Notes under the pieces: generated by a model
Databases searched by the model: none
Told to the model about the DNA's origin: nothing
Seen by the model: the letters and a program-made list of their open reading frames with translations, nothing else
Position numbers and translations under genes: made by a program
Shown here: positions 57,296-64,000 of the stretch, piece by piece
Layout: each line of letters begins with the position of its first letter
Position numbering within the stretch: position 1 is the first letter of the stretch
Source of the DNA: Panax quinquefolius
Taxonomy: Eukaryota > Streptophyta > Magnoliopsida > Apiales > Araliaceae
Reading direction: 5' to 3'
Length of the DNA stretch: 64,000 bases
Assembly (NCBI GenBank): GCA_020205615.1
Contig: CM035162.1
Coordinates: 39,608,464 to 39,672,463, forward strand

Positions 57296-58565
57296 ACCTC
57301 CCCTCCTTATGAAATTTCGTCCTCGAAATTGACGTACGTACCTAGTGTTTCGAAAAGGTGAGTATACCTCGTTTTCATTTCTGATTCCAACTCCCAGTTC
57401 ATTTCTTCAATAGTATGGTTCCTCCATAAAACCTTAACTTGAGGTATAACCTTTGTGTATAGGACATGTTCTTTCCTATCCAAGATCTTGACAGGTACCT
57501 CCTCGTACGTTAAATCTTCGGCTATCTCGTCTGGTTCTAACGCAATAATGTGGTTTGGGTCATCCACATATTTACGTAACATCGATACGTGAAAAACGTT
57601 ATGAACACGCGACATACTTAGCGTTAAGGCGAGTCTATAGGCCACAGTTCCTACTTGATCGAGGATTTCAAATAAATCGAAGGCTTGAGCTTTCTTCTCT
57701 TCATCGACTCTTACTTCTAGAGTAACGCATTCTTACACCTTCTTCTTTATATTCATCGACTCCGATTGTAGCTTGAGCGATTTTAACTTTATCGATTAAA
57801 GTCGATTCTACTCGTATATTCGTTATCTTCATGTGGGTCCCTAGAGTCTTTAACTCTATCTTCATCATTTGTAAGTTATACAAAATAGGTCTTTGTGTTC
57901 GACAATATCACACTCGTACTCGCATCGATCTTCTTCTACTCAATGTCATTATTTACCGTTCGCTTTTCCAAGATGGTATTGAATGGTACGATCGTAATCT
58001 TCAACAGCTCGAGCCAACGTCTTTGGCGTATTATATGTTCGTTTTGGTTGAAGAAATATTTAAGGGTTTTAGAAATGGGTTTTGTACTAGGGTCAATACA
58101 AAATTCGATTTCACACTCTAGCGGTAGGCTAAGAAGTCCTTCGAGAATATGTCAGGAGATTTATTAACAATAGAAATATCATTTAAAAACTGTGACTCTC
58201 ATCCAAGACTTGGATAGCACATGAAATGAAGGTTTCTACTAACGAAGTTTCAATCGATAAGTCAAAGTTTAACTTCTCTAGAGTTAAATTTAAACATTGA
58301 GCGCAAACAAGAGAGATAGAATAATGGGTAGAACCGGTATCTAATAAGGTATAAACTTTGCAAGAATTTATAATTAACTAACCCGTGCTAACTTCGTTCT
58401 GGTTACTCGCTCTTTGAGAAGTCACGAAAAATGCTCTTCCTGAAACCACCGACTTGGTTTTGTCCGTATCCACCTTTGGTGCCACCGTCCCACTGGACTT
58501 GATTTCGCTACAGGACAAAATCGAGCTATGTGATCGTCTTTTCCATAACTAAAACATATCTTGGA
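57296..58565 (-). pseudogene. pol: Element G pol remnant with three internal deletions
   Basis: On the minus strand, from right to left. Protease is at about 58560-58200, with DTGS intact at 58330-58341. A short piece before RT is at about 58190-58050. The RNase H tail and the linker to integrase are at 58045-57705 (KSLKYFF-like to VESTLIDKVKIAQAT). The integrase C-terminus and chromodomain are in frame 57645-57307 (112 codons, VIPQVKVLWRNHTIEEMNWE). The RT, most of RNase H and the integrase core are missing. Junctions lie near 58190, 58045 and 57700. The chromodomain frame is intact and could be a useful reference. Not functional. Confidence 0.87.
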
Positions 58566-59635
58566 AAGCTGTGAACAGTTTGGACTTATATGTCCTCTCT
58601 CTCCGCATCTCTAGCATCGAATCGACGGTCGTTCTCCTCCCCAGAATTTGTTCTTTGCTCTTTGGTCTTTGTTCTTAGTCGTCTTCCGTCATCGTTAAAT
58701 CTTCTCTTCTTGAAATTTCCACTTGAATCATTTCTTCTATTATCTTGGCCATGATTACCACCGAAGTGGTTACCATTTCGGCATGATAATTTCCTCCACG
58801 ATGGTTATCATTGTTCAGATGATCGTTGCCACCCAAGATTATTATTATCGTGTTGTTGCTTCGTTATCCTTCGGTTGGTATTTGGCTCATTATCGCGCTC
58901 CAATAATCGAGCCCTATTCACTACATCTGAATATAAACAAAGTTTGTGAGAAATGAGGTATTGATGTATTTCGGGTTTCAAACCTCGCAGAAACATTCGC
59001 GTCATTCTCTCCTCATTATCAACCAAATGAGATGCAAATTGGGATAACTCCGCAAACTTAGCTTCGTACTATGACACGTTCATATTGTTTTGCTCCAGCT
59101 TGATGAACTCAACCTCCTTCATGTGACGAATACTTTCGGGAAAGTACTTGTCGTTGAACAATTCTTGGAACTTCTCCCAAGACATCTTCGATCTGGCGTG
59201 TTGAGTACGCTTTCTGGATTCCCACCAATGTCTGCCTCTCCTAGCAACATAAAGGTGGAAAAGGGAACCTTTTGCTCTTCGGAACATCCCAAGACATCAA
59301 ATATCTTGGTGATCTGATTTATCCACGTCTCTGCCGTAAGTGGTTTTGGATTTCCCAAAAACTCCAGTGGTCCCAGCTCCTTGAACTGCTTAGCGGTGAC
59401 CAACCGTGGGTTGCCATTATTTCCACCTACATTATGAATAGGAGTCTCTCTCGTTTGGTGTTGCATGAATTCTAAAAAGCTCCTAAACGTACCGTCGTTC
59501 GTCATTTGGTCGGTCTTGGTTGCTTTCACCACGAGGATTATTGTCATCCTGATGCACATTATCCTGGGTATTGATCGTTGGTGACTCAACGGTCTCATAT
59601 GCTTCATTGCTTATCACAACATTTTTAGATGCCAT
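58566..59635 (-). pseudogene. gag: Element G gag
   Basis: Starts at ATG 59635 (MASKNVVISNEAYETVESPT), the best-preserved start among the copies. Frame 59607-59119 (162 codons) covers the capsid N-terminus (LVTAKQFKELGPLEFLG, NQITKIFDVLGCSEEQKVPF). Frames 59287-59069 and 59026-58808 carry ELFNDKYFPESIRHMKEVEF and MTRMFLRGLKPEIHQYLISH. Two zinc knuckles are near 58620-58540. About three frame breaks. Confidence 0.88.
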
Positions 59636-59808
59636 TTTCAAACACTGCAACAAAACAAGGGTTAATTGACATGTGACATATTATCCCTATACTCTAACTG
59701 ACCAATTAAATACCATATAAACCTAATCAGGTCATACTAGCGAAGGAATTCCCCATCTCTCCCCTCCTAGTTCTTGTCTCACATCTTAGCCAGGGATCAT
59801 ATCCCTAA

Positions 59809-59820
59809 GCTTTGATACCA
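59809..59820 (-). other. Primer binding site of element G
   Basis: GCTTTGATACCA on the plus strand, three bases before the LTR start TGTGACGACCCC. Confidence 0.9.
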
Positions 59821-59822
59821 AC

Positions 59823-62047
59823 TGTGACGACCCCAAAATAGGTCCATTCAACCCAACCCATTATGATTCGCCAAATACATGGTACAGAAAGCAAACTACA
59901 ATTTCAATAATACAATTGTCGTGCAAAATACGACAACACATACTGTGAGTTTAAATACAAATATTTTCTTCTAGACAATATCCACACTCAAATAAGTCCT
60001 CATTACAATTATTCAAACACTATTTTTCAGAAATAGTGAGGACTGCCACAATATCTTTCTAGAACCATCACTCCATACCCTGACTAGATCCTGCTATATT
60101 CTCACCTCCTTAGAAGAAAAATGGAACAAAAAGGAAAAGGGTGAGCTCAACTAGCCCAGTAAAGAATATTATGACTAAGATAATATACAACAAATTATCG
60201 TTAGTCTTCAACAGGGAATAATCTGATAAATATAATAGACAACAAGTTTTAGATCAACAACTACAGCGGAAACAGCAATCCATTAGAAGAGTCAAGTAGA
60301 GAAAGAATTCTACTATCTTCTAAGATTTAAAAGTCCATCATCAATATTTTATCCCTATAACATCAATCAATATACATCTTGAATCAAATATTCATCTTTA
60401 CACTACAGGCCAAAGATATTCATTTGTATCACCAGTTGGTCATGTTCATCTCAACACATGTTCATCTTTGCACTACGGGCCAAAGATATTCATTAGTTAA
60501 TCATTCATCTTTGCACTACATGCCAAAGATATTCTTCATTTAATCATTCATCTTTGCACTACAGGCCAAAGATATTCAGTAATATCTTCATTTAGGACTG
60601 AGGATGATGAAAAATATTTTCAAGAAAACGAATCCAGTGAGACAGAAGGACAAATAGTAAGGATTCGTATAACAGTTTATCCAAGATCAATAATACTTCA
60701 TAATAACCAATTTTGAAGCAAAATTCAAGAATAAAGATCAAAACATGGATACAATCAAAGATAGCAACCATAATAGATACCTTGGATAAAAAGAAGAAAA
60801 TTTTATTTTTTGGTGAATAGTGCCGTATTCTTGAATAGTGTCGTATACGTGAATAGTGCTGTATACGTGAATAGTAACTCCGACACTAAAAGATAGAAAT
60901 TCCACAAGAAAAATTCATCATGCTTCATGAATAGTACTTGTGAATAGTAACTCGTGAATAGTAACTCATGAATAGTAACCCCGACATGAAAAGTTCCAAA
61001 TTTGATAAAAAGTTCCAACCAATATTTCGGCATAATGATATTGAAGAAATAATATCACTTACGAAGAAAATAACATCCCTTACCTCAAAAAGATAATACT
61101 TCTGGCTGGAATACTAGATATAGTGCTGAAGGAACTTGCACCGTATAACATCACTCAAAGTATCAAAATACTCACAAGAATACGCTCAATAATATAGAGA
61201 GAGAAAGAAAGAAAATTTATGAATTCTGGTGTGATTTTCAATTCTAACTAAGCACCCTATTTATAGGAAAATGCTTAGAACGCCATAGAAGACTAACCTG
61301 TTACCTAATGGCTTTACCTGTTACTATTGCCAACCACCACATTTGAAATTCAATTGAGCACATTTCTCACCAACCAATTCTAGAATTTTCCAAAATGTTT
61401 TATCACTTAAACAATAATCAGAAACTTTAATAATTCATAGAAAATAGACCGTTTATCAGAAAAATACGAATTTTATGTCCATTCTACACGAAATCGAATT
61501 CTCTACAACTTTATATTCTCTACAACTTTGTAGCTTTGAGTTTTTCCAAATTCCAAACAGAAAAATATCCGAAATCCACCAACGGATAATTTTTAATACC
61601 TCAAATCCGATAAAATACTAATAAAACACCTCAACATTAATTCTTTCATTTATAACCACATAAATAAATTCATCATTTATATCCACATAAAATAAATATT
61701 TTCTTATCATATGAATCAATGATTAATTATTCACAAATAATATTACAGAATCACATTTATGACAACCAGTCATTCTAGGAAAGAGGGAGCTTTCCTAGTA
61801 AGGATTTCTCTCACTTCTTGGCGCCTTGATTAGGTGACCAAACCTCTCCTTGATGTAACTTTCTAGACATTACCAATAATCCTATCTAATAATATTATTC
61901 AAATAATATGAATTATTGATCGATAATGGAGATATCGTCGTTGATAATTATTGAACAACAATAATATAAATATCAACGCAAAGAATTATTGAATTAATAA
62001 AATAAAATATTAAATAGTAACTCATCGTGACAATTATTGAGTAGTGC
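59823..62047 (-). repeat. Element G 5' LTR, first part
   Basis: Mirrors the 3' LTR from TGTGACGACCCC on: leader array about 60380-60580, minus TATA 61258-61267, conserved U3 block about 61755-61870. A short extra repeat TCTCTACAACTTT occurs at 61500-61528. Interrupted at 62047 by solo LTR S2. Confidence 0.92.
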
Positions 62048-63934
62048 TCGAAAGTAGTATGCACACAAACCCGATCATGTTTGATGATAAAGCATATACT
62101 TTGTATAATCTTATTCATTTATTAATAAAAAGTATTAATTTATTAAAGGCTTTTAATTATCTACATGATCTTTGTTTTATAATATGTGATAAACCCATAG
62201 TTTTAAGCAATGCTTTTAGAATAATGATGATGATCATTCTAATGAGATCTAAATTCTTAGAAAGCTTAAAACTAAAATAGTTCCCAATCGTTGGATTACT
62301 AAATTAGGGATTAGTGAATCCGGATAGATTGGTACATACGTTAACTTGCTTCATTGGATGAGGATGATTGATCTCATGATCATTTGTGTGGAGACACTAA
62401 AGCAAGTATGTAGGTGCTTATTAGAGAATAAGTCCAATTGAACGTTGGCTCGCTAAGGAATACCTAATGGAGTTTTACTTGCTTTTGTCAATAGGAATTC
62501 TGTAGTGATAGTAGTAAGATAAGTGATCCTTGGACTTGAGATCATCATAGTATCTTGTATATGATGAGTTATACTTTGACTTATTCTTTAAGACCCTTAG
62601 GGTATATATCAAAGGGTATGCTTGGGTATAATAAGTTATACATGGAGATAATGTATGATCAATAAAGAATCTACCACTTCTAATAAAAGAAGAGAAATGT
62701 CCTATGTGATTCGATAAATGACAACCCAAGAGTCCTTAGCGGCGTAATGAAATTAGAAAGGAGTTTCTAATTTGCATTATTTGAGTTGTGCATTTAAGAG
62801 TCGAAATACATATAATTAAATAAAATAAGACTTGGACAATAATTCCATGTCTTATATTTAATTGGGACATTGTATGGTGGAAGGATTGAATTGTACGGTA
62901 ACTATTTACTCAAAGGTTCTTTTATGATTAATGTTGAAATCTATATTATCTGGAAAGTCGTTGATCATTAGGAGGCTTATCCCTATTGTAGAATAAATAT
63001 TATTTATTTAAATAAATTAATTATTTAATTTATTTATTTAAATAAGATTAGAATTGTTCTAATTGATTTATTCACAACCTGGTTTAATATGGAGAACCTA
63101 AAAGGGTCACACCATAAAAAGAAGAATAATTATTTAAGAAGTTAATGGCATAATCGTAATAATATATTATGTATATTTAATTTAATCTATGGTGATAGAA
63201 TAAATTAAATAGCTTAATATTTATTATTTAATATTTTAGAAATATTAAATATAAATTAATAAGAGGAGTCTTATTAATATTATTACAATTATTATTATTT
63301 TAATTTCTAAAAGAGTTTAGGAATTAATTTAATATAAGTACTTTTATTTATTCCTAATTGGATTAGGAAGGAAAATTAGTTAAAGGAGTTTAATTAATTA
63401 TCCCTAATAAGATTAGGAGCTTAATTAATTAAAAGAATTTAATTAATTAAATAAATTCCAATTCCTTAATTGTTAAGGTGGGTTGCCCACATCTATAAAT
63501 AAGAGGAGTCTTATTATGGGTGTGGGGTTGTTGACTTTTACAACATACGTAATTCCAATAGTTGGAGAGACGCCTTTTTCTATACAAATAGGAAAAACTA
63601 GGGTTTGAGCCAATACCCCTTTCTTCCCCGAAAAATTTTTCTTCCTGGGATCACCTCAGAGGCCAAACAATTGGGTGGCTAATGTTGATCAAAGGAAGGA
63701 ACCAAACCCGGTGGATTCAAGTTGAACGCGAAAAGGATTGGAGGTGAACTTGTACCTGAGGAAGCTCGATCTTCAAGGGTATGATTTTATTCTTTATCTT
63801 TTCGTTTAATTAATAATTGTGCATAAAGGGTGATCCGGGTATATGGTTTGTAAATTTTTTTTAAACTCTGATTTTACACGTTTCCGCACTTTTTATGCAA
63901 TTTGATTGCGCACATGAATATTACAAACCTAACA
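62048..63934 (+). mobile_element. Solo LTR S2 of another retrotransposon family
   Basis: About 1.9 kb with no coding capacity, ending ACAAACCTAACA. It splits the G LTR at AGTA-GTGCC: the right flank repeats GTGCC (63935-63939) and the left flank reads GTGCT, with the element start TCGAAAG where TGAAAG would be expected. It contains a TATA box CTATAAATA at 63493, a leader with GACTTTTACAAC and a pyrimidine-rich stretch, in plus orientation. The length and end sequence suggest a Ty1/copia LTR, but no coding part is present to prove it. Confidence 0.72.
63493..63501 (+). promoter_or_regulatory. TATA box of solo LTR S2
   Basis: CTATAAATA within CACATCTATAAATAAGAGG, about 440 bases before the LTR end. 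It fixes the plus orientation of S2. Confidence 0.6.
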
Positions 63935-64000
63935 GTGCCTTCTTACGTAAGGATCAATAATTTAACAATATCATAACAATACCGCAATGCCATCTTTGTG
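63935..64000 (-). repeat. Element G 5' LTR, second part
   Basis: Resumes with GTGCCTTCTTACGTAAGGAT, matching 56875 onward in the left LTR, and runs to the window end. Confidence 0.88.

Larger units (their letters stand above)
54670..64000 (-). mobile_element. Element G: deleted family-2 chromovirus, right LTR runs off the window
   Basis: Left LTR 54670-57295, short internal region 57296-59822 with several deletions, primer site 59809-59820, right LTR from 59823. Inserted in F after CAATA. The two LTRs are visibly alike over 2.2 kb with few differences and few damaged CAG/CTG sites, so G looks like one of the youngest or best-sequenced copies here. Confidence 0.9.

Noticed and set aside
62044..62280. 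78-codon frame at the start of solo LTR S2
   Set aside because: It overlaps the insertion joint and has no recognised domain.
1..64000. A host gene, defence system or other cellular operon
   Set aside because: Every long frame with a recognisable domain is gag or pol of an LTR retrotransposon. No other conserved protein, intron-exon structure or RNA gene was seen.

Overview
This window is an intergenic block of a flowering-plant nuclear genome, most likely a eudicot. It is AT-rich and made almost entirely of nested LTR retrotransposons. No cellular protein gene, rRNA or tRNA gene was found. The dominant elements are Ty3/gypsy chromoviruses of Tekay/Del type: LTRs of about 2.5-2.9 kb, an initiator-Met tRNA primer site, gag with paired CCHC knuckles, then protease, RT with a FIDD active site, RNase H, integrase and a C-terminal chromodomain. 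Two related LTR families are present. Family 1 is elements A and C; family 2 is B, D, E, F, G and solo LTR S1. They share U3 and U5 blocks but differ in the middle of U3 and in the leader.

Left part (1-1880): an AT-rich stretch, a truncated family-type LTR head, a minus-strand Ty1/copia gag remnant with its primer site, and a plus-strand LTR-like promoter segment of unknown family. Next comes element A (+), 1881-27870, with full LTRs and a decayed gag-pol. Its 3' LTR is split by a 15.5-kb minus-strand insertion D (12186-27648), flanked by the duplication TAATA. D is not a simple element. It reads LTR-internal-LTR-internal-LTR, both internal regions carry the same deletion of protease-RT-RNase H, and its third LTR holds solo LTR S1 (22945-25697).

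Right part, all minus strand: element B (27871-36474, left LTR truncated), a loose integrase fragment (36475-36950), and element C (internal 36951-41754), which has the best-preserved coding segments of the window. The right LTR of C is split twice: by element E (42947-53026), and by F (from 54129). F is split by element G (from 54670), whose right LTR is split by a solo LTR of another family (S2, 62048-63934). G's right LTR and the remainders of F and C run past the window end.

The genes do not form a working system. Each element once encoded its own replication cycle, and all copies here are broken. Much of the breakage is suspicious: CAG/CTG trinucleotides are garbled in many repeat copies (for example the primer site GCTCTGATACCA reads GCTCGATACCA in three places) while other stretches are clean. 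That pattern looks more like basecalling error at CHG-methylated cytosines in unpolished repeats than real mutation, so frameshift counts and LTR ages from this sequence should be treated with caution. Biologically interesting points are the composite D element with its microhomology deletion, the stem-loop array in the LTR leader with a recurring GGCCYGTAGTGCA motif, and a U3 block conserved in 13 LTR copies.
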